Shown here one piece after another: positions 48,772-56,207 of a stretch of 64,000 bases of DNA (its first letter is position 1; each line of letters opens with the position of its first letter). The position numbers and the translations under genes are program-made. Under the pieces are notes generated by a model. That model did not search any database and had not been told where the DNA came from. It worked only from the letters and a program-made list of their open reading frames with translations. Source of the DNA: Rugosimonospora africana (lineage in GTDB: Bacteria > Actinomycetota > Actinomycetes > Mycobacteriales > Micromonosporaceae); assembly GCF_016862975.1 (NCBI RefSeq), contig NZ_BONZ01000043.1, positions 1 through 64,000 of the forward strand, written 5' to 3'.

Positions 48772-51267
48772 TCAGCGCTTGTCGGTCCCCTTGTCGAGGC
48801 CGGCGCGGCGCAACGCGTCGGCCATCGCGGTGTTGAACGCGCGCGAACCGCCGCCCGAGCCACCGGACCCGCCGGAGCCGCCCGACGAGCCGCCGGAGCG
48901 GCCGGGAGCGCCCTGGTTGCCGGGCGCCGGCCCGCCGGCACCGCCGCCCCGGCCCACCCGCCGGGGCCGGCCGGGTCGGCCGGTCCCCCCGGAACCGGCG
49001 CCGGAACCCCCGCCGGGGTTGCCGCTCGGGCCGCCCGGACCGCTCGGGCCGGTCCCACCGCCACCACTGGTACCGCCTGTCCCGCCGGCCCCAGCCATCG
49101 GCTCATCGTCCAGCCGCAGGGTCAGCGAGATGCGCTTGCGCGGGATGTCTACGTCGAGCACCTTCACCCGTACGATGTTGCCCGGCTTCACGACGTCGCG
49201 TGGATCCTTGACGAAAGTCTTCGACATCGCCGACACGTGGACCAGGCCGTCCTGGTGCACTCCGATGTCCACGAACGCGCCGAACGCGGCCACGTTGGTG
49301 ACCACGCCCTCCAGCACCATGCCGGCGGTGAGGTCGGCGAGCGTCTCCACTCCGTCGGCGAACACGGCGGTCTTGAAGGCCGGACGGGGGTCCCGGCCCG
49401 GCTTGTCCAGCTCGCCGAGGATGTCGGTGACCGTGGGCAGGCCGAACGTGTCGTCCACGAAGTCGGTCGGCTTGAGCTTGCGCAGCAGCGTGCTGTTGCC
49501 GATCAGCGAGCCGATGTCCGAGGTGGTGGCGTTGAGGATCCGGCGGACCACCGGGTACGCCTCCGGGTGCACGCTGGACGCGTCGAGCGGGTCGTCGCCG
49601 CCCCGGATGCGCAGGAATCCGGCGCACTGCTCGAACGCCTTGGGGCCCAGCCGCGGTACCTGTAGCAGCGCCTTCCGGGACCGGAACGGTCCGTTGGCGT
49701 CCCGGTGCGCCACGATGCTGCCGGCCAGGCCGGAGCCGACGCCGGAGACCCGGGTCAGCAGCGGCGCCGAGGCGGTGTTCACGTCCACGCCGACGGCGTT
49801 CACGCAGTCCTCGACGACGGCGTCCAGGGACCGGGCCAGCTTGGTCTCCGCGAGGTCGTGCTGGTACTGGCCGACCCCGATCGACTTGGGATCGATCTTC
49901 ACCAGTTCGGCCAGCGGATCCTGGAGCCGGCGGGCGATGGACACCGCGCCGCGCAGCGAGACGTCCATGCCGGGCAGTTCCTGCGAGGCGTACGCGGAGG
50001 CCGAGTACACCGACGCGCCGGCCTCGGAGACCATGACCTTGGTGAGCTTGAGGTCGGAGTGCGCCGCGATCAGGTCGGTGGCCAGCTTGTCGGTCTCCCG
50101 GGAGGCCGTCCCGTTGCCGATCGCGATCAGTTCCACCCCGTGCACGCTGGCGAGCTTCGCCAGCGTCGCGATGGACTCGTCCCAGCGCCGCTGCGGTACG
50201 TGCGGGTAGATCGTGTCGGTGGCCACCACCTTGCCGGTCGTGTCGACGACCGCCACCTTGACGCCGGTACGGAAGCCGGGGTCCAGACCCATGGTCGGGC
50301 GGGCTCCGGCCGGCGCGGCGAGCAGCAGGTCGCGCAGGTTGGCGGCGAACACCCGGACGGCCTCGTCCTCGGCCGCCTGGCGCAGCCGCATCCGCAGGTC
50401 GATGGACAGGTGGCCGAGGACGCGGGTACGCCAGGCCCAGCGCACGGTCTCCATCAGCCAGCGGTCGGCCGGGCGGCCCTTGTCCGCGATCTCAAACTGG
50501 CTGGCGATGCCGCGCTCGTAGCTGGTCGGCCCGTCCGCCGGCTCCTCCGGCTCCATGACCAGGTCGAGCATCTCCTCCTTCTCGCCCCGGAACAGGGCGA
50601 GGATCCGGTGGGAGGGCAGCGTGGTCAGCGGCTCGGAGAAGTCGAAGTAGTCGGCGAACTTCGCGCCGGCGTCCTCCTTGCCCTCCCGTACCGTCGAGAT
50701 CAGCCGGCCGCGCGACCACATCTGCTCGCGCAGCGTGCCGATCAGGTCGGCGTCCTCGGCGAACCGTTCGGTCAGGATCGCCCGGGCGCCGTCCAGCGCG
50801 GCGGCCGGGTCGGCCACCCCCTTCTCGGCGTCGACGTATCCGGCGGCGGTGGCCTGCGGATCGAGGCCGGGGTCGGCGAGCAGCGCGTCGGCCAGCGGCT
50901 CCAGGCCGGCCTCCCGGGCGATCTGAGCCTTGGTCCGGCGCTTCGGCTTGTACGGCAGGTAGATGTCTTCGAGGCGGGCCTTCGAGTCGGCCGCCATGAT
51001 CTGCGCCAGCAGGGCGTCGTCCAGCTTGCCCTGGCCGCGGATCGACTCGACGATCGCGGCGCGCCGCTCCTCCAACTCCCGCAGGTAACCCAGCCGCTCC
51101 TCAAGGGTGCGCAGCTGAGCGTCGTCCAGGGCGCCGGTGACTTCCTTGCGGTACCGGGCGACGAACGGCACGGTGGCGCCGCCGTCGAGCAGGTCTACGG
51201 CCGCCCGTACCTGCCCCTCCCGTACGCCCAGCTCGGTGGCGATCTGTTGATGAATGGAGGTGGTCAC
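48772..51267 (-). CDS. tex: Tex-family S1 RNA-binding protein
   Basis: An 831-residue Tex protein, an RNA-binding transcription accessory factor. N-terminal helical domain ([40 protein letters not shown]), YqgF/RNase-H-like domain ([20 protein letters not shown]), helix-hairpin-helix region ([40 protein letters not shown]) and an S1 domain ([30 protein letters not shown]). After S1 there is a 110-residue Gly/Pro/Ser/Arg tail that most homologues lack in this length, ending in a short helix ([15 protein letters not shown]). GTG 51267 follows the family start. Divergent from the DUF1697 gene. Confidence 0.95.
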   Translation of the reverse strand: MTTSIHQQIATELGVREGQVRAAVDLLDGGATVPFVARYRKEVTGALDDAQLRTLEERLGYLRELEERRAAIVESIRGQGKLDDALLAQIMAADSKARLEDIYLPYKPKRRTKAQIAREAGLEPLADALLADPGLDPQATAAGYVDAEKGVADPAAALDGARAILTERFAEDADLIGTLREQMWSRGRLISTVREGKEDAGAKFADYFDFSEPLTTLPSHRILALFRGEKEEMLDLVMEPEEPADGPTSYERGIASQFEIADKGRPADRWLMETVRWAWRTRVLGHLSIDLRMRLRQAAEDEAVRVFAANLRDLLLAAPAGARPTMGLDPGFRTGVKVAVVDTTGKVVATDTIYPHVPQRRWDESIATLAKLASVHGVELIAIGNGTASRETDKLATDLIAAHSDLKLTKVMVSEAGASVYSASAYASQELPGMDVSLRGAVSIARRLQDPLAELVKIDPKSIGVGQYQHDLAETKLARSLDAVVEDCVNAVGVDVNTASAPLLTRVSGVGSGLAGSIVAHRDANGPFRSRKALLQVPRLGPKAFEQCAGFLRIRGGDDPLDASSVHPEAYPVVRRILNATTSDIGSLIGNSTLLRKLKPTDFVDDTFGLPTVTDILGELDKPGRDPRPAFKTAVFADGVETLADLTAGMVLEGVVTNVAAFGAFVDIGVHQDGLVHVSAMSKTFVKDPRDVVKPGNIVRVKVLDVDIPRKRISLTLRLDDEPMAGAGGTGGTSGGGGTGPSGPGGPSGNPGGGSGAGSGGTGRPGRPRRVGRGGGAGGPAPGNQGAPGRSGGSSGGSGGSGGSGGGSRAFNTAMADALRRAGLDKGTDKR

Positions 51268-51322
51268 GGTGGGCCATCCTACGGGGGCTTCGCACGTGAG
51301 AGCGGGATGGTGTAATCGCGGC

Positions 51323-51862
51323 ATGGTGAAGTACGCGGTGTTACTGCGCGGCGTCAATCTCGGATCCAACCGGCGGATAGCCATGCAGGACCTGCGCGCG
51401 CTGCTCGCCGGGCTCGGCTACCAGGAGGTACGCACGTTGCTGCAGAGCGGCAACGCGGTGTTCGCCGCGCCGCGCCGGAAGCCTGAAGCGTTGTGTACCG
51501 AGATCAGCGAGCGGATGGGCACCGAGTTCGGGATGAAGATCGGCTGCGTCATCCGCACCGCCGACGAGCTCGCCGCGGTCGTCGACGCGAACCCGTTCCC
51601 GGACAAGGCGTCGCAGGGGTCCAAGCTCGCGGTGACGTTCCTGGCCGGACCGGTCGATCCGGCCAGGTTCGCGGACGCCGACCCGGCCGACTTCGCCCCC
51701 GACGAGTTCCGGCTCGGCGAGCGGGAGATCTACACCTGGCTGCCCAACGGGTTCTCCAACAGCAAGATCCCGGTGAACTTCTGGGACAAGCGAGCCGACC
51801 ACCTGGCGACCACGCGCAACTGGAACACGGTCACCAAGCTGCTGGCGATGGCGCGCGACTGA
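51323..51862 (+). CDS. DUF1697 protein
   Basis: A 179-residue DUF1697 protein: [59 protein letters not shown] and the C-terminal signature [25 protein letters not shown]-type ending. Structure-based studies describe a ferredoxin-like fold, but the biochemical role is unknown. TGTAAT ends 6 bp before ATG 51323 with no Shine-Dalgarno site, so the mRNA is probably leaderless. Only 55 bp separate it from divergent tex. Confidence 0.9.
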   Translation: MVKYAVLLRGVNLGSNRRIAMQDLRALLAGLGYQEVRTLLQSGNAVFAAPRRKPEALCTEISERMGTEFGMKIGCVIRTADELAAVVDANPFPDKASQGSKLAVTFLAGPVDPARFADADPADFAPDEFRLGEREIYTWLPNGFSNSKIPVNFWDKRADHLATTRNWNTVTKLLAMARD

Positions 51863-51979
51863 CCCGGTTCGCGGTTATTCGGTTCGCGGTGTTCGGCTCG
51901 CGGTGTTCGGCTCCCTCCGGCGGCCGGCGCAGCGCGGAAGCTCGCCCGACGATCCTGGCGGCAGTGTCCTTCGTCAACG

Positions 51980-52047
51980 CTTTGCTCTGCATACCTATAC
52001 GCAACGATTTTCGCCAAGAGTGTTGCGTGGGGGTAAGCAGAGCAAAG
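51980..52047. other. 68-nt nested hairpin of unknown function
   Basis: CTTTGCTCTGC (51980-51990) pairs perfectly with GCAGAGCAAAG (52037-52047), and inside it ACGCAAC (51999-52005) with GTTGCGT (52022-52028). Between them TACC pairs with GGTA, so the whole is a nearly continuous stem of about 24 pairs with a 16-nt loop. It lies in a gene-free region, about 580 bp before the LacI-type gene, in sequence much less GC-rich than its flanks. Confidence 0.65.
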
Positions 52048-52083
52048 GACGTCGCACCCAGCCCCCAGCCCCAGCCCAGCCTC

Positions 52084-52258
52084 CAACCGCCCGCCGCGCC
52101 GCGGTCGGCGCGGCCGGCGCGCCCGCCCGCCGCGCCCACCCGCCCGCCGCGCCCACCCGCCCGCGCGCCCGCCCGCGCGCCCGCCCGCCGGCCGCGCCCA
52201 CCCGTTCGCCGCGCCCGCCCTCCGCGCCCGCCGTGCTGGGCCGCCGCGCCCGCCGGCC
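52084..52258. repeat. GC-only low-complexity tract
   Basis: About 175 bp made of CGCCC, CCGCG and CACCC motifs in irregular tandem order (Ala/Pro/Arg codons in every frame), with almost no A or T. No gene is supported; probable slippage-prone simple sequence. Confidence 0.7.
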
Positions 52259-52405
52259 GGTCAAGGCCGCCCAAGCAGCTGCGGCCCGCGCCAACGTCAA
52301 CTTGGTCGGCAATCGATTGCCAATGTGATACTCGCATCACCCGATCATGGTGGTTGTTTGTCCAGAAAAGAGGCGCTTCGCCGGGACAATCTGCGGAGAG
52401 AGGGG

Positions 52406-52436
52406 TTGGCACACGAGTGCCGGGACGTGTCATAGT
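52406..52436 (+). promoter_or_regulatory. Candidate promoter of the LacI-type gene
   Basis: TTGGCA (52406-52411) and CATAGT (52431-52436), 19 bp apart. Transcription would start near 52444, about 180 bp before the ATG, leaving a long leader with a duplicated AACCAGCCCGGGGGCGG (about 52550-52586). Confidence 0.35.
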
Positions 52437-52622
52437 GCTAGCCGAGCCGACCGGAACGGGCCAGGTCCGGGAGGCCAGGACGGGGCCTGGCCGGGGTGCC
52501 GGCCGGGGGCCGGCCGGCGGCGGGAACCGCACGACCAGCCAGGGCAGGAAACCAGCCCGGGGGCGGCGAACCAGCCCGGGGGCGGGGGAGACCGGGGAGA
52601 CGACAGGGGAGGAGACGCCGAG

Positions 52623-53684
52623 ATGCGGGACGCGACACCGGAACGACCGGCCGGCGCCGGCCAGGGCAGGCCGCCGACGATCAAGGACGTGGCCGCGCTC
52701 GCCGGCGTGCACCCGGCAACCGCCTCGCGCGCGCTCAGCGGCGCGCGCACGGTCAGCCCCGAACTGGTACGCGCGGTGCAGCGTGCCGCCCGCAAGCTGA
52801 ACTACCGGGTCAACCCGATCGGTCGCGCGCTCAAACAGGGTGCCAGCGGCACCGTGGGCATGGTGGTCCCGGACATCGAGAACCCGTTCTTCCCGGCCCT
52901 GGTGCGGGCGGTGGAGAGCGCGCTTCACCGGGAGGGACTGGGCTTGTTTCTGTGTGACGCCAACAACTCGGTACGGATCGAGGCGGAGCGCCTCGACGAA
53001 CTGCTGCTCAGGCACGTCGACGGGCTGATCATCAGCCCGGTGGACGCCGAGCGCAGCGCGGAGGCGGTCCGGGCGGCGGCCGGGCGGGTGCCGGTCGTCC
53101 AGGTCGACCGGACCGTGGACGTCTCCACCGACGCGGTCGCTGTCGATCAGCACGGGATGATGGAGGCGGTCGTCGGCCACCTGCGGGCGTCCGGCCGGCA
53201 GCGGTTCGCGTTCATCACGTCCGGCGAGGCGAACTCGCCGTCCATCGAGCGGCTCGCCGCGTACCGGCGGGTGTTCGCCGGCGATCCCGGTGCCCTGGCC
53301 CGCGTCCAGGTGGGTGACCTGACGCTGGAGTGGGGCGCGAAGGCGGCGGGCACGCTGCTGTCCGGCGGGGAGCCGTTGCCGGACGCGCTGATCTGCGCGA
53401 ACGACCTGATCGCCATCGGCGCGATGCAGACCCTGCGCCGGGCCGGGGTGCGGGTGCCGGAGGACGTGGCGATCGTCGGCGTCGACGACACGCCGTTCGC
53501 GCGGGTGGCGGAGCCCCCGCTGACCACCGTCGCGCAGCCGGTCGGGCAGATCGGCGACGAGGCGGTACGCATGCTGCTCACCCGCAAGCGCGAGCCACAC
53601 CTGGCCCCGCGCCGGCTGACTCTCGCCGGTCAGCTGGTGGCCCGCGACTCAACCCCGTCACAGCTGAAACTCCGTCACAGCTGA
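52623..53684 (+). CDS. LacI-family transcriptional regulator
   Basis: A 353-residue LacI regulator. The N-terminal helix-turn-helix reads PTIKDVAALAGVHPATASRA and the hinge NYRVNPIGRALKQ; the periplasmic-binding-like core has MVVPDIENPFFPALVRAVES, VDGLIISPVDAERSAEA, VVQVDRTVD, DALICANDLIAIGAMQTLRR and EDVAIVGVDDTPFARVAEPP. GGGGAGGAG lies 10 bp before ATG 52623. No sugar genes adjoin it, so target and ligand are unknown. The stop falls in the second of three 17-bp repeats, 27 bp before the SDR gene, which may be cotranscribed. Confidence 0.92.
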   Translation: MRDATPERPAGAGQGRPPTIKDVAALAGVHPATASRALSGARTVSPELVRAVQRAARKLNYRVNPIGRALKQGASGTVGMVVPDIENPFFPALVRAVESALHREGLGLFLCDANNSVRIEAERLDELLLRHVDGLIISPVDAERSAEAVRAAAGRVPVVQVDRTVDVSTDAVAVDQHGMMEAVVGHLRASGRQRFAFITSGEANSPSIERLAAYRRVFAGDPGALARVQVGDLTLEWGAKAAGTLLSGGEPLPDALICANDLIAIGAMQTLRRAGVRVPEDVAIVGVDDTPFARVAEPPLTTVAQPVGQIGDEAVRMLLTRKREPHLAPRRLTLAGQLVARDSTPSQLKLRHS

Positions 53685-53705
53685 AATCCCGTCACAACTG
53701 AGGAA
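53655..53705. repeat. Three 17-bp tandem units spanning a stop codon
   Basis: CCGTCACAGCTGAAACT (53655-53671) followed by two variants (53672-53688, 53689-53705). Each contains CTGA; the TGA of unit 2 is the LacI-type stop, and unit 3 merges into the Shine-Dalgarno sequence (GAGGAA) of the SDR gene. Confidence 0.75.
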
Positions 53706-53711
53706 CGACAG

Positions 53712-54455
53712 ATGAGTACGAGCAATGTGGAGAGCCGGGACCTGACCGGTACCGTCGTCGCGATCACCGGGGCCAGCTCCGGCATCGGCCGGGCAGCGGC
53801 CCGCCAGCTGGTCGAGGCCGGCGCGTCCGTGGCCCTGGCGGCCCGGCGCAAGGACCGGCTCGACGAGCTGGTCGCCGAGCTGGGCGCGGATCACGCCCTC
53901 GCGGTCCCCGGGGACGTCCGGTCACCGGCGGACAACCAGCGGCTGGTCGGTGCCGCCTTGGAACGCTTCGGCCGGCTGGACTCGCTGGTCGCGAACGCTG
54001 GGATCGGCGCGTACGGGGGCATCCTCGACGGCACCGACGAGGAACTGGTCGAGATGATCGAGACGAACTTCACCGGTACGGTGTGGAGCGTCCGGGCGGC
54101 TGTACCGGCGATGCTGGCGGCGGGCGGCGGCGACATCGTGGTCGTCAGCTCGGTCGCCGGGCTGCGTGGCGGCGCCGACGAGGCGGTGTACGCCGGGACC
54201 AAGTTCGCGCAAATGGGCCTGGCCGGCTCGATCGACCGCGAGCTGCGGGAGAAGGGCATCCGGGTCAGCACGATCAACCCGGCCGGCGTGCACACCGAGT
54301 TCGCCATCGGCCGCGGCCGCACCGAGGGATCGCCCTGGCTGGACGAGGTACTGCGGCCGGAAGACGTGGCCGCGGCGGTCGTCTACACGCTGCGCCAGCC
54401 GCGACGGCTGCGTACCCAGACCTGGTCGATGTGGAGCATGGCCCAGGGCAGCTGA
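53712..54455 (+). CDS. Short-chain dehydrogenase/reductase
   Basis: A 247-residue classical SDR: cofactor loop VVAITGASSGIGRAAARQLV (T-G-x-x-x-G-I-G), VANAGIGAYGG (NAG), IVVVSSVAGLRGGADEAVYA with Ser, and YAGTK carrying the Tyr and Lys of the catalytic tetrad; GIRVSTINPAGVHTEF follows. ARRKDR after strand 2 favours NADP(H). Substrate unknown. GAGGA about 9 bp upstream fixes ATG 53712. It is 27 bp after the LacI-type gene and may be its target. Confidence 0.9.
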   Translation: MSTSNVESRDLTGTVVAITGASSGIGRAAARQLVEAGASVALAARRKDRLDELVAELGADHALAVPGDVRSPADNQRLVGAALERFGRLDSLVANAGIGAYGGILDGTDEELVEMIETNFTGTVWSVRAAVPAMLAAGGGDIVVVSSVAGLRGGADEAVYAGTKFAQMGLAGSIDRELREKGIRVSTINPAGVHTEFAIGRGRTEGSPWLDEVLRPEDVAAAVVYTLRQPRRLRTQTWSMWSMAQGS

Positions 54456-54478
54456 GCCGGGCTCCGGTGAGTGGGTCT

Positions 54479-54519
54479 CCGGCCCGCGCCGCGTCCGGGG
54501 GGTACGTGGCGCGGGCCGG
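54479..54519. terminator. Terminator between convergent SDR genes
   Basis: CCGGCCCGCGCC (54479-54490) and its perfect complement (54508-54519) with a 17-nt loop, directly before the stop of the convergent gene. Confidence 0.75.
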
Positions 54520-55266
54520 TCACAAACCGCCGTTGCTCCACAGGAGCTGGCCGTTGATCCAGCCGCCCTGCTCGGAGCAGAGGAACGCGACGAGGTTCGC
54601 GCAGTCCGCCGGTTGGCCCAGCCGGCCGAGCGGGGTCTGGGCGGTGAGCCGCTCGACCAGCTCCGGGCTCATCCAACCGGTGTTGACCGGCCCCGGGTTG
54701 ATGACGTTGGCGGTCACCCCCAGCTGGCTCAGCTCCCGGGCCGCCGCGATGGTGATCCGGTCCAGTGCGCCCTTGCTCGCCCCGTAGGGCAGGTTGTCGA
54801 CGGTGTGGTCGCTGGTCAGCGCGATGATCCGGCCGGCGCCGAACGGGTCCCGGTACCGGGCGGCGAATTCCTTGATGAGCAGCCAGGTGGCCCGCGCGTT
54901 CACGGCGAAGTGCCGATCGAAGCTCTCCACGGTCGTGTCGAGCAGGCCGGAGTCCACCGACTCGCAGTGCGCCATGACCAGCGCCCGTACCGGCCCGAGC
55001 GCCTCGGTGACCTGGTCGAGCACTCGCCCGGGCGCCTCCACGTCGGTGAAGTCGGCGGAGACCGGGTGGGCCCGGACCCCGAGGTCGGCCAGTTGGCGCT
55101 GGATCAGCTCGGGTGCCTCGTCGTCGGTACCCCAGGTCATCCGCTCGTCGTACGGCTGCCAGTACGAGTACCCGATGTCCCAGCCATCGGCGGCCAGCCG
55201 CGCGACGATGCCCGCGCCGATGCCCGCCCGGCGCCCCACTCCGGTCACCAGAGCCACACGTCTCAT
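54520..55266 (-). CDS. Short-chain dehydrogenase/reductase (FabG-like)
   Basis: A 248-residue SDR: VALVTGVGRRAGIGAGIVAR is the cofactor loop, ALVMAHCESVDSGLLDT replaces the usual NAG segment, IIALTSDHTVDNLPYGASKG holds Ser, Tyr and Lys (YGASK), and VTANVINPGPVNTGWM and FLCSEQGGWINGQLLWSNGG complete the family pattern. An insert YSYWQPYDERMTWGTDDEAP after strand 2 is longer than usual. It resembles 3-oxoacyl-ACP reductase-like proteins; substrate unknown. ATG 55266 has only a weak AGGG upstream and may be leaderless. Confidence 0.9.
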   Translation of the reverse strand: MRRVALVTGVGRRAGIGAGIVARLAADGWDIGYSYWQPYDERMTWGTDDEAPELIQRQLADLGVRAHPVSADFTDVEAPGRVLDQVTEALGPVRALVMAHCESVDSGLLDTTVESFDRHFAVNARATWLLIKEFAARYRDPFGAGRIIALTSDHTVDNLPYGASKGALDRITIAAARELSQLGVTANVINPGPVNTGWMSPELVERLTAQTPLGRLGQPADCANLVAFLCSEQGGWINGQLLWSNGGL

Positions 55267-55320
55267 GCCGGCGACCCTAGGCGAGGTACGGCATCGGGCG
55301 GAGCGATTTTGATCGGAGTC

Positions 55321-55351
55321 GGCCGGCTCGTCCCCCGTAAACGAGCCGGCC
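55321..55351 (-). terminator. Terminator after the BON-domain gene
   Basis: GGCCGGCTCGT (55321-55331) and ACGAGCCGGCC (55341-55351), perfect 11-bp arms with 9-nt loop, 56 bp past the BON gene stop on the minus strand. Confidence 0.7.
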
Positions 55352-55406
55352 GTGTCCATGGGCCCCGCGCGCCAGACCGCGCCGGGCCGGGCTGGTCGGG
55401 AAGGGT

Positions 55407-56084
55407 TCAGAGCGTGACGGCGATCCGGTTGTCCACCGACGTCACCCCGGGCGCCGACCAGGCCACCCGCTCCGCCTCCTGCTTCTCGACCCAGGAGTGC
55501 ACCGATCCGCGCAGGATCACCTTGTCGCTCTCGACGTCGACGTTGACCTGTTCGGCGTTGGTCTCCGCGTTGCGGTTGAGCGCATCCTCGATCCGCTGCC
55601 GCAGTTCCTGGGTGGTGGGTTGCACCCGCGGCTTGACCGCGGCCAGGTTCGTCACGCCGCGGACGCCGGACAGCCTGCGTACCGCGCGCTCGGCCGACCG
55701 CCGCTGGTACTCCCACTCGACCTCGCCCTTGATCGTCACCCAGCCCCGGGCGACCGTGACGTCGAGGCGTTCGATCGGTACGAAGGCGTCCCACTCCAGC
55801 GCGCGGGTGGCCGCGCCGGCGATGTCGGCGTCGGTGCGCTCGGCGGAGCTGGGCAGCCGTACCTCGATGTCGTTGGCCACCGCGCGCACGCCGTTGACCC
55901 GGTGCGCGGTGCGCTCGGCCGTCCACTTCTTGCCGTAGTTGTCCACCCAGCCGGTCAGCGCGACCACGCCGTCCTTGACGGTCACCCCGATCTCGTTGGG
56001 CTGGACCCGGGCGTCCCAGCTGAACTCTTCCAGCACGTCGTGCTGGATTTGATCGTCGGTACGAGTCACCGTTGCGCCGGTCAT
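55407..56084 (-). CDS. Protein of three BON domains
   Basis: A 225-residue protein of three consecutive BON domains: DQIQHDVLEEFSWDARVQPN with VALTGWVDNYGKK; ADIAGAATRALEWDAFVPIE with VTIKGEVEWEYQRRSAERAV; and LRQRIEDALNRNAETNAEQV with VILRGSVHSWVEKQEAERVA. Each ends in the G-V-x-x-V-x-N-x-I/L pattern. BON domains bind membranes or phospholipids; no signal peptide is seen, so this form is cytoplasmic and OsmY-like in stress response by analogy. AGGAGG about 10 bp upstream supports ATG 56084. Confidence 0.92.
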   Translation of the reverse strand: MTGATVTRTDDQIQHDVLEEFSWDARVQPNEIGVTVKDGVVALTGWVDNYGKKWTAERTAHRVNGVRAVANDIEVRLPSSAERTDADIAGAATRALEWDAFVPIERLDVTVARGWVTIKGEVEWEYQRRSAERAVRRLSGVRGVTNLAAVKPRVQPTTQELRQRIEDALNRNAETNAEQVNVDVESDKVILRGSVHSWVEKQEAERVAWSAPGVTSVDNRIAVTL

Positions 56085-56164
56085 CTGCGGATACCCTCCT
56101 GATGTCTGACCTCGTGATCGTTACCCCGGTCCGGGTGAGGCTCCCTCACCTCGGGATGGTGAAT

Positions 56165-56200
56165 CCCGCCCCCGCCGGTGACGGCCCGGTGAGGGGCGGG
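56165..56200 (-). terminator. Hairpin after the LuxR/LAL regulator gene
   Basis: CCCGCCCC (56165-56172) and GGGGCGGG (56193-56200), 8 bp past the regulator stop on the minus strand. A second small hairpin GGTGAGG-CTC-CCTCACC is at 56134-56150. Confidence 0.5.
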
Positions 56201-56207
56201 CGAGGGC

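Noticed and set aside
46041-49106. Very long minus-strand open frame opposite katE
   Set aside because: It is antisense to a clearly real catalase, has Arg/His/Gln-rich shadow composition and no recognisable domain; long antisense frames are expected at this GC content.
52084-52258. CRISPR array or other regular repeat array
   Set aside because: Irregular simple sequence without constant repeats or spacers, and no cas genes in the window.
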